Shown here in pieces: positions 13,001-25,000 of a stretch of DNA of 64,000 bases; the stretch's first letter is position 1; each line of letters opens with the position of its first letter. The DNA lies in contig JAUJPP010000012.1 of assembly GCA_030562195.1 (NCBI GenBank), positions 20,522,001 to 20,586,000 on the forward strand, written 5' to 3'. Source of the DNA: Nipponacmea schrenckii. Taxonomy: Eukaryota > Mollusca > Gastropoda > Lottiidae. The translations under genes and the position numbers were made by a program. The notes below the pieces were generated by a model. That model was not told the origin of the DNA. It saw nothing but the letters and a program-made list of their open reading frames with translations, and did no database searches.

Positions 13001-15959
13001 ACCTCGTATGACCTTATCTCCATCTTTTTCAAGCTCCTTAAAGCGAAACTCCACCTTGATGTTAAGACGGGAGCTCAAGACAGCTCGGATAAGAGTCTGG
13101 GTACAAGTAGGTTTAGGGTAGAAGAACAGCAAGTATTCTGTAAATCTCATGACTGATTCTTCTGGGCTGATCCAAGAGTTGTCTCTCATGTCTCGACTCC
13201 ATCTAGGTCCCGGCATTCCTTCAAAACCACCAGCAAAACCACCTTCAATAACAGAAATTTGAGACTTGTTAGAGATTATGGTGGTTCATACATAAAATTG
13301 TTGTTCAGATACCACTGGCATGGAAAAATTGTGGTAAATTTTCATAAGGGATACAAATTTACAGATATAATGGCTGATTTACAGAAACAGATCAGATACG
13401 TTTCAATTTCAAAGAACAAATATGAAATCTAGCAACAAAAAACAAAAAATTGGGGAAGTTTGGGGCACATTTTGCTTTTGAAATTATAGGAAACACTGAG
13501 CAGTGTTCAATGAGGGAAGGTCTTGCAACATTTTTTGAAAATGTTGTACAACATTGTGCAGTGTGAAAGTAGGTAAGGTCAAAGAAGAAAGTAATTACCA
13601 GGTCCCATATGTCTCATCATGTCGTCTCTATCTTTCATCATAGCATTCATTTCACTCATCATCTCCATTTCTCTTCTCTCCATCATCTCAGCCATGTGAC
13701 TCTGTTTCTCAATCAACATCATCTGAAATATGATAGAGCATTGTTTATCTTCTTGCAAATTGTACAGAAAATTAAAGAAACAACTATATTTTACAAGGAA
13801 AACAACTTTACAAGTCAGCCTTGACAGGAATCCTTTTCTACCAGCTGGTCCTTGGTCAAACCTCTTGGCATTGACCATTCCCAGATTATCAGTACCCATT
13901 TGAAGATGACTTATTCAAGGTCATCAGACTTTGACACACGCTACTAGAGATTAGAACTCACTCTCTTAAATATTTTTTGATTTTCAATAGGCTTCATCCT
14001 TGGGTTATAACAAATACTCACACCAAGTTTCGTCAAAATCCATCAAGAATCCAGCTCTCTATAGTGTCCACAAACAATTCAAGGACAAGTGCAATAACTC
14101 AGAAAATATTTTCTGATCGGTCTGTTTTTTAATAGGCTTCATCCTTGGATGATTAGAAACACTCACACCAAGTTTCGTCAAAATCCATCAAGAAACCAGC
14201 TCTCTATAGTGTCCATAACAATGTGGACGGACAGACAGGAGCCACAACTAAATACGTCCACATTAATGTGTGGGCGTATAAAAAGGATTGTGCGATCTGA
14301 CCTGGTATGTGAATACTAGAAAATTTCATAATTTTCAGACAAATATAGCAATTTAACTCTTGGTACTGGTACTATCTTTTACACTAATTAGTTGATATCA
14401 AACATAAAAGAAGCCCTTTTATAAGACATATTGAAATAGGCTTTGGGAAAGAATATCTCGAATCAATAAGGTTGCTGATATATTAAGGTGAAAAATTCGG
14501 AAACCATTGCAATTGAAGTTTATGTGATAACAACCGCCACAACTAACTCCACATCTACGACTACGGATTTGGTGACATCCAGTTCCTATGCCATAGCACT
14601 TATTGGTATCATGGTATATATATAAAAATAACTTCTTTTACATTGATTGGTTTTAAAATGACCATAAAAGAGCCTTTGATAAGAAGTTTACAATTATAAG
14701 TTAATTTACCTGTTGGTTCAACAAATAGTCAACCTTCTTATTCAGTTCCTTGCTATCCATGTTGCCCCACCCTCGCCGTAAAGACGAAATAGCACTGGAT
14801 GTTTGTTCTATCATCCCAGACATTCGCCCCATATCTCTGTCCAGCTTCACTCGTTTTGGATTATACGGCTTATCAAAGTCTCCAGAGTCTGCAAAACAAA
14901 GGTTGACTGCATCTTAGAATGAACATAAAATTCAAAAATTTTCAACTTGGCCAATAAGAGCATATATTCATCAGTAAATATACCTGCTGCCATAAATAAC
15001 ATAACAGAATCCTTACATAAGCCGATAATAAAAAACTATTTATCCATAAAAGTGCAGTTGATTTTTAGATGCTTGTGAGTCTAACAGATTTTACAGGGAT
15101 TCTGACTTTAGAAATAAAGTAAGATAAACAGCCTAGCCCAGTGGTCCCCATAGCCTGTGTTGGTGGTGTGAGCATTTTGATTTAACTGATGCATAAAAAT
15201 AGGATTGTATTATTAAAAGATTAGCCCATAGTTACCTTCACGATCTCTTCTTCCACCAAATCGACCACCTCCACCACCTTCACTGAATCTTCCTCCTCCC
15301 ATTCTACCATCTCGTCCACCACTTCTTCCATTACTTCGATCCCTATCTCTTCCACCCCCTCCCATACCCCCAGATCTCCCCCCACCTGATCTGTTTCCCC
15401 CACCCATACTGCCTTGATTTCTATTTCCAGACCCTGATCTATTATTTCCAAATCGCCCACCCTTATCATTTCCCTTGTTGCCATAGCTTTGATTTCCATA
15501 GCCACCGTAACTTCCATATTGGTTGCCATAGCCACCAGTGCTGTACCCATCTCCCCCATAATTCTGAGACTGGTCCACGTAGCCTGTGTTGGTGGAGAAG
15601 GCTGCCGTGTTGGCGGTGTAGGCAGTCTGATTGTTGGAAGCACCAGCCATGCCAGTAGAATAAGAGGAGGCATCCCCAGTACCTGTGTTGTAGTTTCCAC
15701 CATACCATTGATTTGTGTTGTAGCCTGTAGTACCAGTGCCTGTGGTGCCTGTATTGGCTGCACCAGTCGACCAATTGGTATTATAAGCACTATTTGCATC
15801 CCATTGATTATTCCCATAGGCATTGGCTGTGTTGTACATCTGTGCAGCGTTAGACCATTGAGCTGAGTTATTGTAAGCTTGATAAGCAGCTGCTGCTTGG
15901 CTCCACATTTCAGCTGTAGAGGAAGCTGTATTGCTAGTTGGTGTGGACGTAGAGGTCAT
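7046..15959 (-). CDS. NKRF-like RNA-binding protein, paralogue 2 (eight coding exons)
   Basis: Minus-strand exons 15959-15236, 14888-14710, 13722-13599, 13242-11835, 9204-9081, 8600-8294, 7903-7719 and 7255-7046 join in phase and give 1086 residues. The start ATG follows an acceptor at 15969-15968, so a non-coding first exon lies upstream. Residues 1-240 are prion-like (Asn/Tyr/Gly/Ser/Thr) and then RGG/GGR-rich. Residues 302-342 are Met-rich and helical. dsRBD-like modules lie near 373-467, 615-737 and 768-853. Residues 503-617 are acidic and then Arg/Asp/Ser-rich. Residues 880-930 are Lys/Glu-rich, 955-1017 are R3H-like (LAVQKG ... LGRYYLVQ), and the tail is very acidic. The intron at 11834-9205 splits an Arg codon in phase 2 and is followed by a 124-nt exon ending in phase 0, exactly as in paralogue 1. 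A nuclear RNA-binding role is inferred. The low-complexity front suggests condensate behaviour, also inference. Confidence 0.82.
7370..7640. repeat. Dispersed repeat fragment (gggcaataactcaaaa type)
   Basis: Repeated phrases agggcaataactca, gttcatccaataattgataa and ttcaaacttg match sequence at 18360-18500. It is a decayed dispersed repeat in the last intron of paralogue 2. Confidence 0.5.
7950..8075 (-). mobile_element. SINE 3' fragment
   Basis: Antisense copy of the SINE tail: agttttacatcctactcttc, ctgcacctgattgggccaatg, and gtgctcaatgaggg. It lies in an intron of paralogue 2. Confidence 0.65.
8846..9015 (-). mobile_element. SINE 3' fragment
   Basis: Antisense SINE body: tcctactcttctgcacctaa, gggctaacgaaaac, tgagggatct, and ggggccttggtctattgtct. 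It ends next to the 3' border of the 124-nt exon of paralogue 2. Confidence 0.7.
9471..9790. mobile_element. MITE-like element related to 5439-5604
   Basis: It starts agggattgtaaagaggtttt after TTAA. The interior has gacattgatagcatcaattt and gcaccattcc, and the far end has tcagtgtccccgatacacat. The same blocks occur at 5439-5604 and 32455-32700. The right TIR is decayed. Confidence 0.55.
11228..11587 (-). mobile_element. Full-length tRNA-headed SINE with target-site duplication
   Basis: Read on the minus strand, it opens with a tRNA-like head: box-A-like tggctcagtgggttagacgc and box-B-like ggttcaatccc. A conserved body follows (cggagggactaacatggaaa, gggacaataaaccgaggccc, cgttaaagatccctcgacag) and it ends in an aatgaaatgaatggag-type tail. 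The flanks ctcatggatttgaa on the tail side and ctcttggatttgaa on the head side form a 14-bp target-site duplication with one mismatch. This is the best copy of a family with more than 15 copies in the window. Confidence 0.88.
13755..13905. mobile_element. Second dispersed family (agctggtccttggtcaaacc type)
   Basis: Contains aagaaacaactatattttac, then ttttctaccagctggtcctt, ggtcaaacctcttg and attatcagtacccattt. The same blocks occur near 20880, 30200, 49010, 54665 and 55030, so this is a distinct dispersed family. Confidence 0.6.
13960..14290. repeat. Dispersed repeat ending in gacggacagac / gtgggcgtataaaaagg
   Basis: It holds two copies of ccaagtttcgtcaaaatcca, then ggacggacagacagg and tgtgggcgtataaaaagg. 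A related end occurs at 18730-18820 (gaccgaccgacggaccgaca, then gtgggcgaataaaaagg). It is non-coding. Confidence 0.6.
14909..15115. mobile_element. MITE-like element, gtcttagaatg family
   Basis: gcatcttagaatgaacataa, ttggccaataagagcatata and atacctgctgccataaataa match the 4663-4915 element. It sits about 20 bp upstream (on the minus strand) of the acceptor of the second coding exon of paralogue 2. Confidence 0.6.
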
Positions 15960-17260
15960 CTTGAATTCTGAAAAACAAAGCATGCATATAGAATCAAAGA
16001 CCTATGAAAGACAATGATCAGTGCCATAAGCTCCCAAAATATTTGCCAGATACATTACAAATTAATCCTATTAAATTCCGTGCTGTCAGAAAACAGAACC
16101 CTTGAGATTTTTTGTAAAGGAAAGTCCATTGGCATTATATTCAGAGAAGTCTAAAATCAATACGAATTTATGGAGAAACAGAATTGAACACTTAATCGTA
16201 GGAAGTACAGGTTATACATTTTAAATTTCCTAACAAACGAAATATAAACAAACAAGATGGCCGCCTAAATAAAACCAGGGAAAAAGACGCCAGACAAAGT
16301 AGGACAATCAAATGCATAACGTAACTCAAACAAAAAACGAATAAGACAGCATACAAAACCTAGCCTTCACTTTATAAATGATGCTACATCACAGATATAA
16401 ATATATGCAATGCATTCTTAACAAATTTCAGGTTCCATAAAATGGCTACCACGTGACAAAAGAAACCCGACGTGGTTCGTTCTCGTACTAGAAGCGAATT
16501 TGAAATCAAATATTAACGCATGTAATAAGCATTTCACTCAAAACTGTATATACAACCGTTCCCTAGTTAATGAAATCAATAAAAACTTACTATTTGTTAA
16601 AAATCATGCAAATGTATCTGTAGAATAAGCAAACAAAAACACTGAAAAAAAATTGTCACCGCTCGATGTCGTTTCCGGTTTGCTTTGAACGCTGGGAATA
16701 GTTTGATCATGTGACCACTAGAAAAAACGTACCCGCACTGTTCACCTCATTCGTACTCAGTTTAATAATTTGATACTTTAGAGTCATTTATTTGTGTCAG
16801 TAGGTAAATGTAAATCGACCTGAAAGGACAGTTCGAAAACTACTTGTTCTACTTGTTATAGGAAGTGTGCGTTAAGGAGCCAGAAACGGAAGAAAGGAAT
16901 AATTTGGCAATCATTGCACACAACATGGTGTTCCTTATCTCCACTAACTATATAAGGAACAGACAAAAATGGATAACGTCCTTTCCTAAAAGGAACCGTT
17001 GAAGTGCTTCGCCTCTGAAGCTCATTTCCAGGCAAATGTAAATATGGCGGAGGCCCGTACCTGTAGGGAGTAAGTAGCAAAATGCCAAGTCCGAAAAATG
17101 GATTGGATTGACCCCTGAAAAAAAATTGACCAATTTTATTACTTCAACTGGGACCATACCAGCCCCCCCCCCCCCCTCTCCCGCATTCTCTTCCAATCAA
17201 TGAAGTGAGACTACGGGACTGATTGGCGAAAACCTATAGAAATTCGAACACATTGAATTC
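15960..17260. other. Upstream region of paralogue 2
   Basis: The minus-strand gene needs a non-coding first exon and promoter somewhere here. The most GC-rich part is about 16650-16740, with a CCGGAA (ETS-like) motif on the minus strand, but I cannot fix a transcription start. A run of C near 17163-17176 is the other landmark. I see no open frame that looks like a gene. Confidence 0.35.
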
Positions 17261-17264
17261 AATT

Positions 17265-17475
17265 GGAGTTTAAGTCCCACTTTTCCGGAGCTGTTTAGGC
17301 TCCTATGAAGACGGAGAGAACCCCACAGTGTGCAATGAGGGGCATTTTGTCTGGGCAAAGGCACCAGACTACCTTTTAATTTTTGTATTTTGTTTTTTCT
17401 GTTGTGCACAGCCGGTATCACGCTCGCTTTATTGCCCAATTCAATGAGCTAGTGAGCTAATACGGCGCCCACACT
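17265..17475 (-). mobile_element. SINE fragment
   Basis: Antisense SINE pieces: ctcctatgaagacggagaga, cacagtgtgcaatgagggg, and caaaggcaccagactacctt, ending near atgagctagtgagctaatac and cggcgcccac. Strongly diverged. Confidence 0.55.
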
Positions 17476-17479
17476 TGTC

Positions 17480-19030
17480 AAATACAATCAACAATCACAA
17501 GAATAATCTTCCTTGTAGCCTAAGTGTACAGGAAATTTAGTTTTAAGTGAATCCGGTCAGAAAAAGGTTGGTTGCATTAAGAAAAAAAATATAAAAAAAA
17601 TAAAAATTTAAAAAATTAAGTATAATAAAAAATGAAAAATGAAATTGGAATGCAGTTATAGCCCGGGGCGTTTTTTACGGGGGTGGTATGGTTGGTTTGA
17701 AATGAAATAAGAGAATGACCCATAGGTGGGTTTGATTAGTTGTGATAAGATAAGTGAATGGTCGGGGTTGGATCAAAAGAGAGAGGGGGGAGGGGGTAGG
17801 GATGAGATAAGTTTAGAGAATGGCCCTGGTAAAATGGGTAATAATATAAATTTTGTTTCACTTCCTTAAAAAACGTTTATCTAACTTGTTTTCACTTGGA
17901 AAATGTCGAAATTGCAGACAAACAGCAGTTGAGATAATTATCAGTCGACTCAAGACTAGTGTATAACAAATACTCTTATTAAATGTCACTGTCAAGAATG
18001 TTTCTTGGTAACTCGACTGTTATTAGCGGATTCTCGGAGAAATTGATATACTGTCTAATAGTGATGCTAGGCGCCACAGACGTTCCTACACCAATTTCAT
18101 TCTTTCTTCATGTTCTCTGAAAATTTGCGACTTCGTATCATACCATTTTATTTCTTTTTCGTTTCTATGTATGGACAAGTGGTTGCCTAACAAGATAGCC
18201 TACGCTCAGTTAAAAATATATTTTCTGTTTTAACACAGGTTGAAACTCCAACATTATTTGTCGAAATGAACTACAATTTTGGCTTAGTCTAAATCTCATC
18301 AATATACGTGATCATACCAAATTTCATATAAATTGGATGAAAACTCATAAACAAATTGTGTAGTTTTTTATTTAGCCAAGAGCAATAACTCAAAAATCAT
18401 TCATCGAAATATTGTCAAAATATTGTCAAATTTGAACTTGACGAAGGTCTCATCAACAAAAGCGATTTCGACACACATTGATTAAATCAAGGGCAATAAC
18501 TTAAAATCTAAAAATCAATATCACAACAAATGTCATTCAAAGCAGATGAAAACTATACAGTCTCCATAGAGTTCACAAGGCAATTTCGAAGCGTTTGACT
18601 AAGTCAAGGCCAACGTTCATTAAAAATCGTCAATATCGAACTTGTACAAGATCTCATCAATATAAATGATCACACTTAATTTCATTCAAATCAGATGGAA
18701 ATTGTAGTCTCTTTCCAGTTCACAAGCCAATTGTGAACTGACCGACCGACGGACCGACAGAAAGACGAGCAGGGGTGACGACAATACACTACCACATTAT
18801 AATGTGGGCGAATAAAAAGGTCAAACTGAAGCAGTGCCCTTATGTTCAGAAGAGTTAAGAATCTACGGCATAACAAACCAACCATTCTCTGAAAATAGAT
18901 AATTCATGAATATGGAAATTCCATATTTTGCCACCTTTCATTAAACCACTACTGTCTGTGAACACATTTACAAATAAACGTTTGAGATCGAAGTGTCTCT
19001 AGAGTGAATAGGCTATTAAATAAGTGAATT
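17480..19030. other. Gene-free stretch
   Basis: AT-rich intergenic sequence. 18260-18820 is a decayed dispersed repeat with several cycles of gggcaataactcaaaa and tctcatcaatataYgtgatca phrases, and it ends in gtgggcgaataaaaagg. Nothing else that I can support. Confidence 0.5.
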
Positions 19031-19034
19031 AAAA

Positions 19035-22000
19035 ATGGCACCGGCTGAGGTAAGATCTTCTATTTACTATTTACATCATATAACACTTTTTCAGGCTATT
19101 CTAATCTGCGTTCGTTTATTGGATCTGACTTGTTTGTTTATTACAGTCTTTATATCTGGGTTATATTGTACAGAGGGAGCCGCGGTGGCTCGGTGAGTTA
19201 AACGCTTTCTCGTTAAACTGAGGGTCCAGCAAAGATCGAGATTAAGGCCCCCGATTTCAACAAAGTGACTATCAAAGACCACCCAAATTTTCAGTGAAAA
19301 AAATTCTCAAAAATGTTGAAACGGGAATGCTTTTTGGAATCGCCTCAGATACAAGCTAATCAAACATAATTTTTAAAAATTGTAGGAGTATAAAAAAATT
19401 TTATTTTTCATTTTATTTTTTTACTTTTTTTGTGTCAAAATGAACGAATGTTTTCCATTTTAATGTCGTATTTTTTAGTTAAAATTTTATAAATTTTACT
19501 ATAAGTAAGCTAAAAAAAATTCTTAATTTTAACCTAATTTTGTCAACGAGTGCTGGAGAGCCTGCATGAATTTAGATAAACATAATTTGTACATCCTTTG
19601 GCCAGATATCTGATATAAGTGATGATTATGTCAACATAAACGATCTTCCTGGTTGACCAAAAGTATTAAATGTAGGCTTTTCGTCAAATAAACCTGACCA
19701 TATTGTACATCAACGAGATTGCTTGCCAGAATGATGCCAGGTGCGCGCAAATCAATCCTAATTTTCAAAATTTTCCCGGACCCTCTCCGAAAAAAAGCGT
19801 CAAAGGCGCTATCACAGGGCACATGCGCAATCCCGAATCATTCTAAACGAAATAGTTAACCATTTAGACCGCCTCCCCACAAAACCGCGAGTTTTTGTTT
19901 CGAAACTTTCTACGACCCTATTATCATAGGTTGATTCGCATAGGCAACCTATACGATATGAATAAGCAATTCAAACACGTAGACGTATATAGTAAAGGTC
20001 TTGTGAAATAGAAACCTATGCTGGACCCTTTACGGAGTTATGGAAATCAATCGTATCACGAATTTCTAGAGGTATGAAGAAGGGCGTGGTTTGCACACGA
20101 TACTGCAAATTAAATTATATAAAATGCAATGAATGGCAGGGTCGTAGCGTACGATGAGTTGTGAGAGTGTTAATTTATTTCGTGACAAGTCTTGTCCTCA
20201 TTTCAAATTGTCCATTTCCCAAAACACTTGAAATTGAAAGACCAAGTTCTCGTGTCCGTCATGTTTGTAGTCAGGATTTTACCGACAAATACAAACAAAC
20301 TCACCCTAAAGGTTCAGAAATAAAAAATGAATGGATGTTTAAGTCATATTCTTCCCCTAGAATAATAATAACTCCATGCTTTACATGATCAGAATTAGGT
20401 CCAATACACAAGGACATGGTTCTGTCTAACATTAAGCCCATAGAGACAAACATAGACTCTTTATTTTACATGGGTCAGCCAATTTAGAGATAAACATAGA
20501 CTCTAATTCACAAAGGATATGGTCCTGTCTAACATTCAGTCTATAGAGACAAACATAGACTCTTTATTTTACATGGGTCAGAATTAGGTCCAATACACAA
20601 GGACATGGTTCTGTCTAACATTCAGTCTATAGAGATAAACATAGACTCTTTATTTTACATGGGTCAGAACTAGGTCCAATTCACAAGGACATGGTTCTGT
20701 CTAACATTAAGCCCATAGAGACAAACATAGACTCTTTATTTTACATGGGTCAGAACTAGGTCCAATACAAAAGGACATGATCCTGTCTAACGTTCAGCCC
20801 ATAGAGACAAACATAGACTCTTTATTTTACATGGGTCAGAACTAGGTCTTTTCCCTTATATATATCTGCTAATGTACATAAGAGAAAGAAAGAAGAAAAG
20901 AAACAACTATATTTTACAAGGATAACAACTTAGGTTCCACAGTCCGATCGAGATTAGAACTCACACCTCAGTTAAAATTAGAATGTAGTTTTTATGTCCG
21001 TGTGTAACCTTTTAGACCAATAAATAGCTACTCGGCGATTCCTATTTTTCAAAACACTACATAGAGTCTGAAACTTTCGGACAATTCTTAACCCTTAATC
21101 ATATTTTTCTGACAAAATAGACTATCTTACCAAAACACTACATAGAGTCTGAAACTTTCGGACAATTTTAAACCCTTAAATTTTTTCTGACAAAATGGAC
21201 TATCTATCTTACCAAAACACTACATAGAGTCTGAAACTTTCGGACAATTCTTAAGCCTTAAAGGGATAATAGGCGTTAGAACGAACATAAAAATTTAATT
21301 TCACTCAAACTTGGACAATAACAGTATATATCCATTAGTGGACTTTTCCTGGTGTCATACCTATACATAAAAATCCCTCAAAAATCTGATAAATTCGCCA
21401 AATAAAGTAGTTAATCATAAAACGCTTGAGCCATCCATCAAGCGATTTTCAAATCGTGTAAATATAAAGGGAAGTAACTCTAACATGTGGGTTTTCACGC
21501 GTCCTTGACCCCTACTGTTGAATTGCACAATGATGTTTTAGCGTTGATTTACCAGACGCTTCTATTCTCAAACTGAATGGAATCGTCGCTGGCTCACTTT
21601 TTTTAAAATTCCGAATATATTTTTATTGTGGCTTTTTAGAATTTGGGGAGTGTGGGATGCATACTTATTTAACTAATAGTCAATATTAAACACAAATATA
21701 AGCCGTAGGACGAGTGTATTCTAACGCCTATTATCCCCTTAATCATATTTTTCTGACAAAATAGACTATCTTACCAAACCACTACATAGTCTGAAATTTT
21801 CGGATTATTTTTTATTTATAACAACAATAAATACATGTAGTTACTCAGCGATTTTGTCATAATGTCAAAGGATAAAAACACAAGGAAATTAATGAACCGA
21901 AACGAAAGTTTTTGTGTCCTGCACCTTTCAAAGACGAAATAAATAGACGAAGGAGTGCAGACGATAACAATTATGACTAAAAATAACGTCGAAAGCTTTC

Positions 22001-25000
22001 TGATAAACGTATAGATAATGTCTTTTAAAGAGGTTTGATATGTTTTTTGATTGCGTTAAATTTAATCAAATATATGGTGCATTTGGCAGCCTTATTTCAC
22101 CGAAGACAGCATCAAAGACGGCACCAAAGACGACACCAATGCGCAAATCTCTAGTTTTATATGTTATTCTTTTAAAAGGCAAACAACCAATTTCCTGATA
22201 AAATGAAGATTACGACATGGCCCTCTGCACCTGACCTGACATCATTCAAGAGACAAGACCGTAAAAGGCATACCATCTTCGTCTGTTTTCGCTCAAGTAA
22301 GTGTAATTATACCTTTCTTTCGTTTTAGAGTATGGAGTTGGCTTCGCATTAATTGTATACAAACTGAGTTTTAAATTTATTTTCATTGTTGAAAGTAAAA
22401 AGTGTTACTGGTTGATCTCTAAAAACTTAATAGTAGACATAAACTACATATACATCAAGATTAGCCAAATTTCCCTCATAACACACTGCCATGCCTGTGT
22501 TCTTAAACTCTCAACAGGCATTCTCTTACGATAATTGTTTTACATGGAGCTTTCTTTTAGTAATTGTGTCCGGAGGGACTGACATGGAAAAAGCGTCTAG
22601 TCGTTCGGATGGGACAATAAACCGAGGCCCCGTGTGCTACAGGCTGTGCACGTTAAAGACAGTTGGAAATCGCAAGAAGAGTAGGCTAATGCCGCTGCCC
22701 TGGCAAAATTTCCCTCATTGCACACTGCATGGCGCTGTCCGTCTTCATTAGCCCATAAGGTGCAGAATAGTAGGACGTAAAACTCGATTCATTTCATTTT
22801 CATTTTAGTAATTGTGTCTGGATAATCTCTCCAGTCAAGTTGACGAGATCACCCAGGCGATATCCCTGACGTCAGTTATATCATAATCAAATGTCTTAAG
22901 AACACGTGATTGGTTTGATTGATTGATTGATTGATCTATTCATAGGTATCACTAAAAAGCATTGGGAACCGGATTCAAACCACCCGATCTGTTACGGTTG
23001 CCAGCGGAAATTTACCTTTTTCTTCCGACGACATCATTGCAGAAGGTAATCGCTACTTTTATCTCATTTGACTATAAATTGTGCAATCCCATTCAATTAC
23101 ATGATCGTGATAAAATTTCGGTTGTTGAAAAGAAAACTACCTTTTGGGATGGGCATGAAATTTTTCTTTCACATCTTTAGGTATATTATAGTTACAGTCT
23201 ACCTTTAACATCATATCAAGAATACGGGTATTGAAATGGTTTTATTAACCCGTATTAAACCAAGTCCAACAGTCTTCGCCTTGTAGACGTCGAAATGACA
23301 GCAACGCGTCTCAAACTATTTGATTATTATTTAATATTTGTAATAAATTTTCTAGGGCCGATTTCGATTAGACAATATTTATCTGGGAATACATTATTTT
23401 CCCTTATGATGAATTGGCGTGCGGCTTCGTCAATATTTAGCGATGAATACGTAACTTCCTGCAATGGTATTACCACAGTCTTCAGGAAGTCTGATCAATG
23501 GGGTTTTTATTTAGACTATAATTAGCGATGAATATGTAATTCCCCGCACTTGTTTTACTACAGAATTTAGGATCTATATTTAGCTGTGAATATGTAGTTC
23601 TCTTACTAATATTGCCACGCCCTTTAGGAGGTATTAAGTAAAATGTTTTTTCCATGTAAGACCAATACGTAGTTCCATACATGCCTACTCATAACAACAT
23701 CTGATTTATCTCCTACAGCCTTTGATTGACATTTAATTGTACTGTTAGAGACATTGTGTGTGACTCACCGGGAATATTTCTGCTCTCTAAAATGAATAAA
23801 GACAATCCTTTGCAGTAAAATTGTCGATTGCGCAATCAGTAACTCATCTAGATGAATGGGTGCCCTTGGGCTTCGCCCCTCCCTCCTCCTGCATTCAGTG
23901 TCTGCTGATATCACAAACAAGTTATAAGTCCGAAACTTGCTGACTCTATTCCCAGCCTCTGATATATATTTGAACAGATATGGCTGGGAGTGATTCAGAC
24001 ATAACTAAGGCACAAAAATTGGGGATTTTCCGCACCATTGAAGGTGCGGGGGTTTTAGGCATATTTAAATACCGTGAATCCATCCGATAACTCCATGTAT
24101 TTGTAGAGATGAATGTTCAACCATACCATCATTATCCCCCTACACCATTCATTCACCAGTATTTTCCAAGAATTACAATAGCTCAGTCGCCATCTGAAAT
24201 TGCGTGCGCATTCAAAATAATCGACGACACAGGGTCACGTGACAGAAACAACCCAACCATCATCTTGTACTTTCGTTTTATGTGTTTCACGTGACTCTGC
24301 AACGTGAATTAATTTGGATGCGCACCAATTTAAAATGGCGACTGAGCGAATGAAATTCTTGAAAAGAAACCTTGACGCAACCGCAGGCCTGACATGAATG
24401 GTGTAGGGGGATATTGTTCACCAAGTGTGAAATGATAAAACATTTGATGGTGAGAGGGTCAAAGACTCGACACGTACCCAGCAAATTATGATTTCGTTTT
24501 CAGATGTGGAAAAGTCTTCTGTTTTGCTTGCTCCGGACTAAAAATGCGTTTGGACGAGGACGCCCAAATTGGACAAGAGGGATATTTCCACCGGGTAATC
24601 TTCATAATAACCTATAACTTATAAAAGGGAGATCAATATATCATTTACTCTTTGATCTTATTACCTTAATACTACACCAGAAAGACAACGTTTCAATAAT
24701 TTGAACTGCCCGTTTAAGTTTACAGCATTTGAAAAACTACAGCTATTATAAGGACAAGAAAAAGAAAGGCTTAAAGACGAAACGTAGGACGAAAGCACAA
24801 CAGTATAGAATGATATTTAATCGTTTCCTCTCTGTTGGGAATTTGTGATATTTAATTATTGTATTATTTTTATTGAAATATTCCATTCACCTTTTATATT
24901 CATATACAACGTTTCTACAATTTACCTTGTTTTATTATCGTTTCAGGTTTGCTTTTTCTGTTATAAGTCCAAAGATTCCTGCATTTTCAATGAACAGGGT

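Noticed and set aside
12563..13156. 197-codon hydrophobic frame opposite paralogue 2
   Set aside because: Complement of an acidic/charged coding stretch, which always reads as hydrophobic. The minus-strand gene explains it.
15221..15823. 200-codon second frame and 125-codon antisense frame over the low-complexity exon
   Set aside because: Low-complexity composition keeps several frames open; only one joins in phase with the following exons.
17161..17178. Run of C as a regulatory or structural signal
   Set aside because: A simple homopolymer tract with no supporting context; another sits inside a SINE near 30068.
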